This document shows positions 1-7,674 of a stretch of DNA of 64,000 nt, piece after piece (position 1 is the stretch's first letter; each line of letters starts with the position of its first letter). Made by a program: the position numbers and the translations under genes. Origin of the DNA: an uncultured Desulfovibrio sp. (GTDB taxonomy: Bacteria; Desulfobacterota; Desulfovibrionia; Desulfovibrionales; Desulfovibrionaceae); contig NZ_CABSIF010000005.1 of the NCBI RefSeq assembly GCF_902477725.1, positions 212,186 through 276,185 of the forward strand, written 5' to 3'. The notes beneath the pieces were generated by a model that had not been told where the DNA came from, did not search any database, and worked only from the letters and a program-made list of their open reading frames with translations.

Positions 1-368
1 AGGTCACTGGGCAGCAAATTGTTTGCAGCGTTGATGGCCGCCTGCACTTCCTGCTCGGCCACATCCAGCGCCAGCGTGAGGTCGAATTGCAGGGTCACCA
101 CCGAGGCACCGGCGGAGGAAAGGGAACTCATCTGCACAAGGCCGGGCATGAGGCCAAACTGGCGCTCAAGGGGAGCCGTGATGACAGCGGCCATAACATC
201 AGGCGATGCGCCAGGATAGAGCGTCTGGACCTGAATGGTGGGGTAATCTATCTGCGGCAGGGCCGCCACCGGCAGATAGCGGTAACCCAGCAGCCCTGAA
301 AGAAACAGGGCCACCATAAGCAGCGAGGTGGCGATGGGCCGTAAAATGAATATGCGCGATAGGTTCAT
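1..368 (-). CDS. RND multidrug efflux permease, N-terminal fragment (MdtB/AcrB type)
   Basis: This is the first ~122 residues of an inner-membrane resistance-nodulation-division pump, cut by the window edge. The start MNLSRIFILRPIATSLLM leads into the first transmembrane helix. It is followed by the family's typical periplasmic start (LPQIDYPTIQVQTLYPGAS, then ITAPLERQF). An AGGGGGAG Shine-Dalgarno lies about 10 bases upstream of the ATG. It follows the adaptor gene by 66 bp on the same strand, so the two should form a tripartite drug or metabolite exporter powered by the proton gradient. No outer-membrane factor is visible in this window. Substrate is unknown; the MdtB/C subfamily is suggested only by the N-terminus. 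Confidence 0.85.
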   Translation of the reverse strand, partial: MNLSRIFILRPIATSLLMVALFLSGLLGYRYLPVAALPQIDYPTIQVQTLYPGASPDVMAAVITAPLERQFGLMPGLVQMSSLSSAGASVVTLQFDLTLALDVAEQEVQAAINAANNLLPSD

Positions 369-434
369 ATGGCGGATGCTCCCCCTTCAGGAAGGGGTGG
401 AAGACACGGTGGGCATTCCGGCAAAGCCGGGCTG

Positions 435-1661
435 CTATTCCGCAGGCTGTGCCTTGGGTGTTTCTGCGGAAGCCGCAATTTTCACTTCAATACCATCGCG
501 CAGACGATCAAGCCCGTCCACCACCACCTGTTCGCCCGGTTCAAGGCCCTTATCAATAACTGTCAGGGCGTCAGTGGCAATGCCGGGGGTTACAGACCGC
601 ACAGTTACGGCATCCTGCCCCTTGCCGTTCTTGGCCGCCACATAGACGTAAGCCCCGCGCGACCCCAGCTGCACCGCCGAGGTGGGTACTGTGACGGCAT
701 TTTTAAGAACGCGCACCTGCAAACGGGCGTTGACGAACTGGTTGGGGTACAGGGCCCCTTCAGTATTGGGAAAACGCGCCTTGAGCTTTACCGTGCCGGT
801 GGAAAGATCAATCTGGTTGTCCAGCGAAAGCAGCCCGCCCACGTCAAGCTGACGTTTCTGCTCCCTGTCCCAGGCCTGAACAGGCAAGGGACGACGATCC
901 ACGTCATCCTCGTGGGCGCGCAGGGCCTGCACGACCAGCGGCACCTGGCTTTCCGGCAGGGTGAACACGACATCACAGGGGCTGACCTCGGTAATGCGCA
1001 CAATACCGGAGGTGTCCGAGGCCTTTATCATGTTGCCTTCGTCCACATTGCGCAGGCCCAGACGTCCCGACGTGGGGGCCGTGATGCGGCTGTAGTTCAG
1101 CTGGAGCGCTGCGGAATCCACGGCGGCCTTGTCGGCCTCTACCGTGCCCTCATACTGGCGCACAAGGGCACGCTGGGTTTCAAACTGCTGTGTCGCAATA
1201 AAGTTGCCCTGCGCAAGCTTGGCATAGCGCGCCAGATCCTTACGGGCATTGTCCAGCTGGGCCTGATCCTTGGCAAGAGTCCCTCGCGCCTGATCCAGCG
1301 TGGCCTGAAAAGGTCTGGGATCGATCTCCGCCAGCAAGTCGCCAGCCTTGACCTGCTGGCCTTCCTTGAAATGCAAGCGCTGCAACTGGCCGTCCACACG
1401 GCTGGTCACGAGCACGTCGCTTGAGGGCAGCACAGTGCCCAGGCCATTGAGAAAATGGGGAACATCCTGAGCGAGGGCGGCAGCAACCCGCACCGGCGGC
1501 GTATCCATACCCATGCCACGGCGCGCCTGATTGCCGCTGAAAAATAAACGCCAGCACAGCAGCGCCACCACTGCCAGCAGCACAAGCAGCACCCATCGGC
1601 GCTTGCCAGAAAACAAGCTGAAAGCAGAGGCCATGCTCTGCCGAGATTGAATACCGGGCAT
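435..1661 (-). CDS. RND efflux periplasmic adaptor (MdtA/AcrA family)
   Basis: Membrane-fusion protein of 408 residues that should link the adjacent RND permease to an outer-membrane channel. It has a basic N-terminus, one membrane anchor (about residues 21-42), and a biotinyl-lipoyl-like half motif (VDGQLQRLHFKEGQQVKAGD). An alpha-hairpin follows (residues ~115-170), then beta-barrel and membrane-proximal regions ending in a hydrophilic tail. The ATG overlaps the final base of the upstream sensor kinase gene, implying translational coupling and co-regulation with the two-component system. It could equally serve a heavy-metal-type RND pump, but the sequence resembles the MdtA group more. Confidence 0.88.
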   Translation of the reverse strand: MPGIQSRQSMASAFSLFSGKRRWVLLVLLAVVALLCWRLFFSGNQARRGMGMDTPPVRVAAALAQDVPHFLNGLGTVLPSSDVLVTSRVDGQLQRLHFKEGQQVKAGDLLAEIDPRPFQATLDQARGTLAKDQAQLDNARKDLARYAKLAQGNFIATQQFETQRALVRQYEGTVEADKAAVDSAALQLNYSRITAPTSGRLGLRNVDEGNMIKASDTSGIVRITEVSPCDVVFTLPESQVPLVVQALRAHEDDVDRRPLPVQAWDREQKRQLDVGGLLSLDNQIDLSTGTVKLKARFPNTEGALYPNQFVNARLQVRVLKNAVTVPTSAVQLGSRGAYVYVAAKNGKGQDAVTVRSVTPGIATDALTVIDKGLEPGEQVVVDGLDRLRDGIEVKIAASAETPKAQPAE

Positions 1662-3232
1662 TATATGTCAACTCCCTGAGATATCGGAGGAAATACTACA
1701 CGAAAGACAGCTTCGCCGTCTGCCGGATCTGAAACCATATCAAGCCGCCAGCCAAGTCTTTCGCAGGCTCTGAGCGCCAGCGAAAGGCCAAGTCCGCTCC
1801 CGCTGACTGCTTTTTGGGTACAGCGCACCCCACGGGCAAAAATATCAACGCCGGTGGGGATATACCCGCGATTGCGAACAAGCAGCTCTCCCTGGCAAAG
1901 GGAAACGCTGGCGCGCCCATTTTCAGTATACTGGCATGCATTGTCCAGCAGATTGTTAAACACGATCGCCGCCAGTTCTTTTTGCCCACGGGCCAGTACA
2001 GTGGCGGCGATATCAGCTTGCAAGGCTACCGGTCGGCGCTGCTCAGGGCCTCGCCCGGCTGCGTTCTTGCCAGGGTGTCGTGACGCTGCGGGTACGCCAG
2101 TATCAAGGGGATTTGCATCACTACCGGAAACAGGCTGGAGGGAAGACGCGTTGGCAAGGCCAGAGGCCAATTCAGGGGTTATTTCAGGAGCCGGATCGGG
2201 CAGGCGGTCAGAAGCAGAAGAGCAATGCAACAGGCCGTCCCTCCCCATTTCCCGCACTATTCCCCACAGCAACGCGCTGCAATCCAGCGTTTGAAATTCT
2301 ATTTCTTCGGGGCGGCGGGCCAGCATCAGCAAGGTGCGCACAGTATTGGACATACGAGCCGTGGTGCGCAACAGGCGCTGCACCACCGGGGCGAGTCTTT
2401 CAGCCTGCGGCAGCCCTTGCAGTTGCAGTTCAAGAATTTCAAGACCTCCCTGCATGACGGTTAGCGGCGTACGCAACTCATGGCTCACATCGCCCGTGAA
2501 GTTGCTTTCGCGCAGAACAAACCGTTGCAGGGCTTCTTCACGCGCAGCAATGGCCCGCGCCAATACGCCCACCTCGTCATCAAGACCGGTCAGTGGAATG
2601 GGGGCCATGCCGTCCGGCGTTTCCTGCGCATGGGCCTGCATACGCTCTGGGGGGCGGCTTTCCACCGCAGTGGTGAGCCTGCTGAGCGGCCCAGTGAGGC
2701 GGCGGCTCAGCACGACAGCCAGCACAACCGCCAGCGCAAGGCCGCTGACGGCGCAGAGCAGCAAAATACGGTTCAGACGCTGTTTCAGGGCCAAAAAGGC
2801 GCCCGTGCCGCCATTGAGCACATAGATGACGTCATCCCTGCGCTCAATGAGAATAAATTCTTCCATGTGGCTGATGAAGTGCAGGCCGTCCGGCATCTCC
2901 TGCCATTGCTGCGGCACCTGCTTGCCAACGAGAAAGCGCCAGTGCATGACCACGGCAAGATCTTCGCCGTAATACAGATTGCCGCCGCCGTTGTCTTCGG
3001 CTTCCCACGCGCGCTTTTCAGCCTCAATAAAGGCTTCCATCACGGGCCTTGCATGCCAGCCCACAAGGTAGGTTGCCAGCGAATCAAAGGAGAGTCGCCC
3101 CACGATGCCCAAGGCCGCGCTCATGATCAGGGCCAGAAACACAAAAGCCGCCAGCAGACGACGGCGGATGCTGGTTCTGCGGCGGGGTACAGCTGCGTAG
3201 CTGCCTGCAAGCGGTGGTTCTGGCCGGGGCAT
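1661..3232 (-). CDS. Sensor histidine kinase
   Basis: Membrane sensor kinase of 523 residues. Two transmembrane helices (about 24-44 and 155-175) flank a ~110-residue periplasmic sensor, followed by a HAMP-like linker. The H-box is GDVSHELRTPLTVM with phospho-acceptor His251. The N-box is FNNLLDNACQYTENG (about 425-439) and the G-box SGSGLGLSLA (about 477-486). Between the dimerization domain and the N-box sits a poorly conserved, Pro/Ser/Ala-rich stretch (about 335-402), longer than usual. It overlaps the regulator gene by one base (TGATG) and the adaptor gene by one base, so it belongs to one operon. The QseC-like neighbourhood suggests it senses an envelope or redox signal; the ligand is unknown. 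Confidence 0.9.
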   Translation of the reverse strand: MPRPEPPLAGSYAAVPRRRTSIRRRLLAAFVFLALIMSAALGIVGRLSFDSLATYLVGWHARPVMEAFIEAEKRAWEAEDNGGGNLYYGEDLAVVMHWRFLVGKQVPQQWQEMPDGLHFISHMEEFILIERRDDVIYVLNGGTGAFLALKQRLNRILLLCAVSGLALAVVLAVVLSRRLTGPLSRLTTAVESRPPERMQAHAQETPDGMAPIPLTGLDDEVGVLARAIAAREEALQRFVLRESNFTGDVSHELRTPLTVMQGGLEILELQLQGLPQAERLAPVVQRLLRTTARMSNTVRTLLMLARRPEEIEFQTLDCSALLWGIVREMGRDGLLHCSSASDRLPDPAPEITPELASGLANASSLQPVSGSDANPLDTGVPAASRHPGKNAAGRGPEQRRPVALQADIAATVLARGQKELAAIVFNNLLDNACQYTENGRASVSLCQGELLVRNRGYIPTGVDIFARGVRCTQKAVSGSGLGLSLALRACERLGWRLDMVSDPADGEAVFRVVFPPISQGVDI

Positions 3233-3942
3233 CAGTCATTGTCTCCGGGGTCGGTGCTCAGACGGTAGCCCACATGCGGCACGGTGTGCAACAAGGATTC
3301 GGCAAAAGGCTTGTCCAGTTCACGCCGTAGCTCATGAATATGGGTACGCAGGGCGCTGCCTTCCGGCGGGTCGTCCCCCCAGAGGGCGTGCTCCAGGTCT
3401 TCGCGCCGCACAAGGCCGGGCGCAGCACGCATCAGTTCATCAAGAATACGAAAACCCGTGGGGCTCAGGCGCAGGCGGCGGCCCTGCCGCTCGGCCCAGT
3501 ACTCGCCCGAATTAAACGTCAGATCCGCGTATCTCCACACAGCGCCGCCATCGGCGGTATTGCCGGAAGACATGCGCCCACGCCGCAGCAGGGCACGTAT
3601 GCGGGCTTCAAGCTCCTTGAGGGCAAAGGGTTTGACGAGGTAATCGTCAGCCCCGGCTTCAAGCCCCTGTACCCGGTCAGCCACGGCATCCCTGGCTGTG
3701 AGCATGATGATGGGGGTGTGTTTGTGGTGCTTGTCGCGCAGTTCGCGGCACAGGCTTATGCCGTCAATGCCGGGCAGCATTATGTCCAGCACAATACAGT
3801 CAAAGTGCTGTCCAAGCGCCATGGCGAGGCCCGTTCTGCCGTTGCGCGCACAGTCAAGCTCATAGCCCAGCGGCTCCAGAAAGGCATAGAGGTTGGCGAG
3901 AATATCCTCGTTGTCCTCCACAAGCAAAAGGGCAACGGCCAT
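3232..3942 (-). CDS. OmpR/PhoB-family response regulator
   Basis: Response regulator of 236 residues. The receiver domain has acidic residues near position 9-11, phospho-acceptor Asp53 (IVLDIMLPGIDG), Thr82 and Lys104 (YLVKPFAL). It is followed by a winged-helix DNA-binding domain ending in the usual HTVPHVGYRL motif. It starts two bases after the stop of the OB-fold gene and overlaps the kinase gene by one base. The expected role is phosphorylation by the adjacent kinase and control of this operon, including the efflux pump. The gene order OB-fold protein, regulator, kinase matches ygiW-qseBC-type loci. Confidence 0.92.
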   Translation of the reverse strand: MAVALLLVEDNEDILANLYAFLEPLGYELDCARNGRTGLAMALGQHFDCIVLDIMLPGIDGISLCRELRDKHHKHTPIIMLTARDAVADRVQGLEAGADDYLVKPFALKELEARIRALLRRGRMSSGNTADGGAVWRYADLTFNSGEYWAERQGRRLRLSPTGFRILDELMRAAPGLVRREDLEHALWGDDPPEGSALRTHIHELRRELDKPFAESLLHTVPHVGYRLSTDPGDND

Positions 3943-3944
3943 TA

Positions 3945-4394
3945 TCAGCGCCTTGCGGGGCTAGTTTTTTGCGCCGGAGCCGCTGTTTCAGGCAGGTCCT
4001 TTGACGTTATGGAACCCATGATGGATATGGAATCCACTTCCACCTCATTGGGGCGTTTGCGGTTCCAATCCACATGCCCTTGCAGGCGTACCTTGTCCTT
4101 GGGCGTGATCGTCAGTTGCTCAAAAATCTTGTTGTCGATTTCCACAACGACCTGTCCACTGTGATCCTCAAACAGATAGCGGTGCTTGCGCCGGGGCAAC
4201 TTTTCCACCAGATGCCCCTCAAGAACGCATGGCGCGTCATCCTGCGCGCCCAGCACGTCAACGGCCCGCGTTACTGTGGCGGCAACGCCTGGCCCTTCAA
4301 AACCCGCTGCGACCGGGGCTGATTCCATGGAGATCACAAGGCTGAACGCAAGGAGCAGAAAAAAAAGATACAGGGCGGGGCGCACTGTTTGCAT
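3945..4394 (-). CDS. Exported YgiW/YdeI-family OB-fold protein
   Basis: Small periplasmic protein of 149 residues. A signal peptide (hydrophobic residues ~7-24) precedes a bacterial OB-fold domain with the family hallmarks: a GHLVEKL strand, RRKHRYLFEDHSGQVVVEID, then a KVRLQGHVDWN strand and an EVEVDSI end. The family binds small cationic ligands and is linked to stress tolerance; the ligand here is unknown. A good GGAG Shine-Dalgarno precedes the ATG. It is the first gene of the regulator-kinase-adaptor-permease operon, with a two-base gap to the regulator. It is about 40% longer at the N-terminus than needed for the fold. Confidence 0.85.
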   Translation of the reverse strand: MQTVRPALYLFFLLLAFSLVISMESAPVAAGFEGPGVAATVTRAVDVLGAQDDAPCVLEGHLVEKLPRRKHRYLFEDHSGQVVVEIDNKIFEQLTITPKDKVRLQGHVDWNRKRPNEVEVDSISIMGSITSKDLPETAAPAQKTSPARR

Positions 4395-4485
4395 GCTGTT
4401 CTCCAGAAAGGCCGGGCTGCGCCGCCGGATGGATTAATGTACTGTGGGGAGTGAAGGCAGGAGGCAGAAGATATTTTAAAAGCAG

Positions 4486-4530
4486 TTCCCGATGCCCGCG
4501 CACTGTGGCGCAGCCTGCGGACATCGGGAA
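4486..4530 (-). terminator. Hairpin terminator after the upstream OB-fold gene
   Basis: Long inverted repeat (TTCCCGATG-C-CCGC against GCGG-A-CATCGGGAA). Read on the minus strand it is followed by CTGCTTTTAAAAT. It lies just downstream of the gene at 4550-4942 and separates it from the next operon. Confidence 0.6.
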
Positions 4531-4549
4531 ATTTCCGCAATTTCGCGGT

Positions 4550-4942
4550 CTACTGCTGTATTTCAGCCTTACGCACGGCCATCACGCCCTCTTTGCCAGC
4601 CTTGACCACCATGACGCCGGTCAGGTGAACCTTGCTCTGCGCTTCAATGTGCGCGGCAGCGGCGGCCTTTTTGCCAAGGGCCACGGTCATGCGGCCAGTG
4701 CCGTCTTCAAAAACATAGCGGTTTTTCTTGCCCTGCACAGGTTCCACGATGGTGCCGGTAACGGACACAGGGGTTTTGTTGGCAGCGGCCAATGCCTTGG
4801 CTACCGTATCGACCGGAGCGACTTTTGTCACGCCCTTGGCCTTGCGAGCAGCGTGAGGAGCAGCAGGAGCATCGGTGGTGTTGGCAGCAAAGGCCGGGGC
4901 GGCAAGCATGAGAGACATGATCATAACGAGCAGATAACGCAT
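4550..4942 (-). CDS. Second exported YgiW/YdeI-family OB-fold protein
   Basis: Protein of 130 residues with a cleavable signal peptide (AAPAFA-A near residue 19), a short Ala/Lys-rich linker, and an OB-fold domain (TVSGTIVEP-like strand, GKKNRYVFEDGTGRMTVALG, SKVHLTGVMV). It is a paralogue of the gene at 3945-4394, sharing the RYxFEDxxGxxxV core. The start is supported by GGAGGAAAT immediately upstream. A hairpin downstream suggests a separate transcript, so this copy may answer the two-component system in trans. Function beyond the family link to stress is unknown. Confidence 0.82.
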   Translation of the reverse strand: MRYLLVMIMSLMLAAPAFAANTTDAPAAPHAARKAKGVTKVAPVDTVAKALAAANKTPVSVTGTIVEPVQGKKNRYVFEDGTGRMTVALGKKAAAAAHIEAQSKVHLTGVMVVKAGKEGVMAVRKAEIQQ

Positions 4943-5146
4943 ATTTCCTCCAGAAAGGTGCTAAAAAAAATTGCAACGCGCCACATGTCGCGTGCGGACT
5001 TACATTGCAAATATGCACGTCAGCAAAACGTTAAGAATGCCTCAGCCGGTAAAAAAATATTTCTTTGCTGCGTCTTTCACATGGGTGCTCTTTATTAGCA
5101 GCCGCAGTCCTTGTGATGCCGGTTCAAAACTGGTATGGTGGCCTAT

Positions 5147-5392
5147 ATGAAAGAGCTTGATCCGCACACCATCCGCCCCTGCCTTGCATGCGGCGGCACC
5201 AATGTCCATCTGGAATCCATGCTTCCCCCTGGTCGCAGGCAGGAGGTATGGCGCGTTGTCTGTTCTTGCGGGCAAACCTCGCAGCAGTGGTCGGTGTCGC
5301 AGGGAGCAGCCATCCGCGCGTGGAACCGCAACCTTGCCAGCGAATACGACATGGATAAAATCGCCGCCCCCAGCGTAGCTCTCAAGAACTGA
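5147..5392 (+). CDS. Lar-like restriction-alleviation zinc-ribbon protein
   Basis: Small protein of 81 residues that looks like the phage Lar family: RPCLACGGTNVHLES, then RVVCSCGQ, then AAIRAWNRNL near the C-terminus. The two CxC/CxxC pairs should bind zinc. Lar proteins of lambdoid prophages modulate type I restriction. Here the assignment rests on the motif spacing only. An upstream in-frame ATG at 5135 is possible; the ATG at 5147 was preferred because GGTGG lies just upstream. It lies between host genes and the prophage repressor, so it probably marks the left end of the mobile region. It is transcribed toward the repressor. Confidence 0.6.
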   Translation: MKELDPHTIRPCLACGGTNVHLESMLPPGRRQEVWRVVCSCGQTSQQWSVSQGAAIRAWNRNLASEYDMDKIAAPSVALKN

Positions 5393-5569
5393 TAGCAGGC
5401 GGCCTCGTCGCAGTCCCATCGCAGCCCCGTAGTTGCCTCGGCCATAAGGCTCAAGCATTGTTACGCCAGGCAGTGTTCGTGAGGTAGATATCTGCCGCGC
5501 ACGGCTGCTGCACTCCAGACGAGGTCAAACCTGCGTGCGTCTGCCGTGGCCGCATGCGGGCCGATTGGC

Positions 5570-6244
5570 TCAGTCCAGCTCCCGCCCCACCCATACGGCC
5601 CTGCCGATGATACGCACCAGCCCGCCCAGTTGCTCGCTGGTGTCGGCTTCAATAGGGGCGAAATCCGGGTTTATGCTCGTAAGTATAAGCTTGCCCGGCA
5701 TGGCATCCAGCACCTTAAGATAGACCATATCTTCCACGCCCACAGCGTATATGCGCCCCGGCACTGGCTCACGCTGGCTCTGGTCTATCAGCACCACGTC
5801 ATTGTTCACAATACGGGGCTGCATGCTGTCGCCAGAGACGCGTAACAGCACCATTTGCGCAGGGTTGCCCTTACGCCGCAAAAAATCCCACCTGAACGCA
5901 TAGTGCCGCAGCACCTCGCCGCCAGTTTCAAAACTTCCTGTCCCGGCAGAGAGCCGGGCCTCGGCCATGGGAACCATCATAAGCCGCGCTTCAGGCGTGT
6001 GCACCATACCGTTGCCGCAATCACCGCGCCCGGCCAGCAGCCAGTCCAGCGAACACTCAAGGGCATCGGCAAGCCGCACGGCATGGCTGCCCTTGGGCAT
6101 CTGCCCGTTCTCATATTGCTGAATTGTCGTCAGGCTCAGCCCCACTGTGTCTGCCAGTACCTGCTTGTGCAACCCCAAGTTTTCCCTGCGCTGACGCATA
6201 CGCGCGCCAAAAGCTGATACCAGGGGCGCTTGTGCTTTCTTCAT
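5570..6244 (-). CDS. CI-like repressor with S24 self-cleavage peptidase domain
   Basis: Protein of 224 residues. The N-terminal helix-turn-helix (about 10-70, GLSLTTIQQYENGQMPKGS) is followed by a LexA/CI-type S24 peptidase domain. Putative catalytic residues are Ser140 (VSGDSMQP) and Lys177 (MVYLKVL). The cleavage site would be Ala100-Gly101 (ARLSAGTG). The start at 6244 was chosen over an upstream ATG because AAGGG lies at good spacing. It is divergent from the small gene and Mor-like gene across an AT-rich, repeat-bearing region, the classic lysis-lysogeny switch layout. By analogy, RecA-stimulated self-cleavage under DNA damage would release expression of the cluster. Confidence 0.88.
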   Translation of the reverse strand: MKKAQAPLVSAFGARMRQRRENLGLHKQVLADTVGLSLTTIQQYENGQMPKGSHAVRLADALECSLDWLLAGRGDCGNGMVHTPEARLMMVPMAEARLSAGTGSFETGGEVLRHYAFRWDFLRRKGNPAQMVLLRVSGDSMQPRIVNNDVVLIDQSQREPVPGRIYAVGVEDMVYLKVLDAMPGKLILTSINPDFAPIEADTSEQLGGLVRIIGRAVWVGRELD

Positions 6245-6573
6245 GTTTTTCCCTTGTTGTTTGCTGCCCTGAAGTGCCGGGGCCGTAGATGGCCGACCAG
6301 CGCGGACCATATTTTTCATAAAAAAAACGAGCTGTTTGTACACATCTATATTTGTTTTTAGGTAATTTCAAGTTTTCCTTGAAGTTCAAAGAAAACTTTT
6401 AAATCTATGTTAAAAAAAGTCATTTTTTTCTGTAAATTTTTAAATTTATGCAAATAAATTCATATTGTTAAAACTTTTCTTATAAATAAAACTTTTCCTT
6501 GACTATCCCTGCGAATAGTGATTTTTCTATTTTACGGCCCGTTAAATTAAATTTCCTATTTCTGGAGCATAGC
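6245..6573. promoter_or_regulatory. AT-rich divergent control region with operator-like repeats
   Basis: This 329-base gap between repressor and activator is strikingly AT-rich compared with its neighbours. It holds an inverted repeat AAGTTTTC (6370-6377) / GAAAACTT (6391-6398). It also holds two direct copies of TAAAACTTTTC (from about 6469 and 6487) that share the AAAACTTTT core with the right arm of the inverted repeat. A TTGACT box at 6499-6504 could be a -35 element, but no convincing -10 follows at 17 bases. These are plausible repressor operators. The assignment is inference from position and symmetry. Confidence 0.55.
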
Positions 6574-6828
6574 ATGTCCGCATTTCTTGACGACATCCCT
6601 AACCTGAGCGCTGTGCTGGATTCCTTACACACTGGCGAGTGCGCCATCCAGCAGCCTATTCTGCGCCTTGTCATCGAACATTTCCGTCTTCTGTCCTGGC
6701 AGATGGATAAGGAAATTTCCGCGCAATCCAGTATCCGCCCGCAAATATCGCCCGCAACGCCAGAATCGCCCGCAATCAACATATCCGCGCGCGCCTGCCA
6801 AACAGTGGAGACGCGCCATGACCAATAG
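6574..6828 (+). CDS. Small phage-cluster protein of unknown function
   Basis: Hypothetical protein of 84 residues, first gene transcribed away from the repressor. The N-terminal half is helical and acidic (FLDDIPNLSAVLDSL); the C-terminal half is Pro/Ser/Ala-rich and probably disordered. TGGAG lies upstream of the ATG, and the gene overlaps the Mor-like gene by 11 bases. Position suggests an early regulatory or anti-repressor-type role, but there is no recognizable domain. Confidence 0.55.
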   Translation: MSAFLDDIPNLSAVLDSLHTGECAIQQPILRLVIEHFRLLSWQMDKEISAQSSIRPQISPATPESPAINISARACQTVETRHDQ

Positions 6829-7450
6829 GCCCATTGACCCGGCAAAGCCCGACAACAGTCAACCAGAACCTGCCAAATCTTCGGCAAAAGCCTCTGCCCC
6901 AGAGGGTGATTCGCGTATACGCCGCAAAAATAATCCCGCATGGGGCCATGCCCTGCATATGGCCGAAACAGAAGAACAATGGCGCGAACTTATCAACCAC
7001 TTGCCCGACAATGCGCGTCAGATATGGAGGGCCCTGAACGATATGAAACAATTCTGGGGGGTACTGCACGCGTTTGGTGGGCAATGCATACGCGTACCGC
7101 GCAATGTGCCCAAGGACAGAACGCATCCGCTGCGCAAAACTCTTGGCCTTAAATGCCTGCGCAAGCTCATGGCGACCTTTGGCGGCACAAGCCTGTATGT
7201 ACCTCGCTGCACAGCGATTATGACCCGCCTCCGGCAGCATGAGATCGTCAAAGGTTTCTCACGCAGCACAGGGCGCGGTTCAAGCAGTACATCTGCGGTG
7301 TCCAGCCTGGCGCGCCGTCACGGCGTATCCGACCGCCGCGTATGGCAGATTCTGAAAAAAGAAAGTTCCGTTCCCCCGCAGGCTAAACTTCTGCTGATGC
7401 TTGGCGATTCCGCGCAAATTTCTGCCCACAAGCAAGATAATGCGCTGTAA
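6818..7450 (+). CDS. Mor/C-family transcription activator (Mu-like)
   Basis: Protein of 210 residues with a long polar N-terminus (about 1-60), then a Mor-like dimerization core and a C-terminal helix-turn-helix (SSLARRHGVSDRRVWQILKK, about 165-184). The family's Gly-Gly/beta-strand signature appears twice: GGQCIRVPR and GGTSLYVPR. Mor and C of phage Mu activate middle and late promoters. Here it is the only activator between the repressor and the lysis/structural genes, so it is the likely switch for late expression. A strong terminator follows immediately, so the late genes must be read from another promoter. The short upstream ORF overlaps its start, suggesting coupling. Confidence 0.78.
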   Translation: MTNRPIDPAKPDNSQPEPAKSSAKASAPEGDSRIRRKNNPAWGHALHMAETEEQWRELINHLPDNARQIWRALNDMKQFWGVLHAFGGQCIRVPRNVPKDRTHPLRKTLGLKCLRKLMATFGGTSLYVPRCTAIMTRLRQHEIVKGFSRSTGRGSSSTSAVSSLARRHGVSDRRVWQILKKESSVPPQAKLLLMLGDSAQISAHKQDNAL

Positions 7451-7491
7451 ATTAAGCCAAAAACGGCAGACTGCCTGCCCTTAAAAAATTT

Positions 7492-7517
7492 AAGCCAGCG
7501 TTTATGCTGGCTTTTTT
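7492..7517 (+). terminator. Intrinsic terminator after the Mor-like gene
   Basis: AGCCAGC-GTTTAT-GCTGGCT stem followed by TTTTTT. It separates the early regulatory transcript from the late operon. Confidence 0.85.
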
Positions 7518-7574
7518 TGCCACAAACTCCTCATTTTCCGCTAAAATTCCGCAAAAATAACGCATCCTGCGCTT

Positions 7575-7603
7575 TTGACACTACTGAATCCTTTCAGTCT
7601 TAC
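7575..7603 (+). promoter_or_regulatory. Candidate late promoter with dyad (Mor target)
   Basis: A consensus TTGACA at 7575-7580 is followed after 17 bases by a poor -10 (TCTTAC, 7598-7603). A perfect dyad ACTGAA-TCCT-TTCAGT occupies 7583-7598, between the boxes. Weak -10 plus dyad fits an activator-dependent promoter for the downstream lysis and structural genes. In Mu, Mor binds farther upstream, so the dyad could instead be a repressor site. Inference only. Confidence 0.45.
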
Positions 7604-7674
7604 GCGCGCCCGACTTTTTGGCATGTTCTCCTCACGCCGCTGATTGCGGTCACATCATGCCAAGGAGCCTCATC

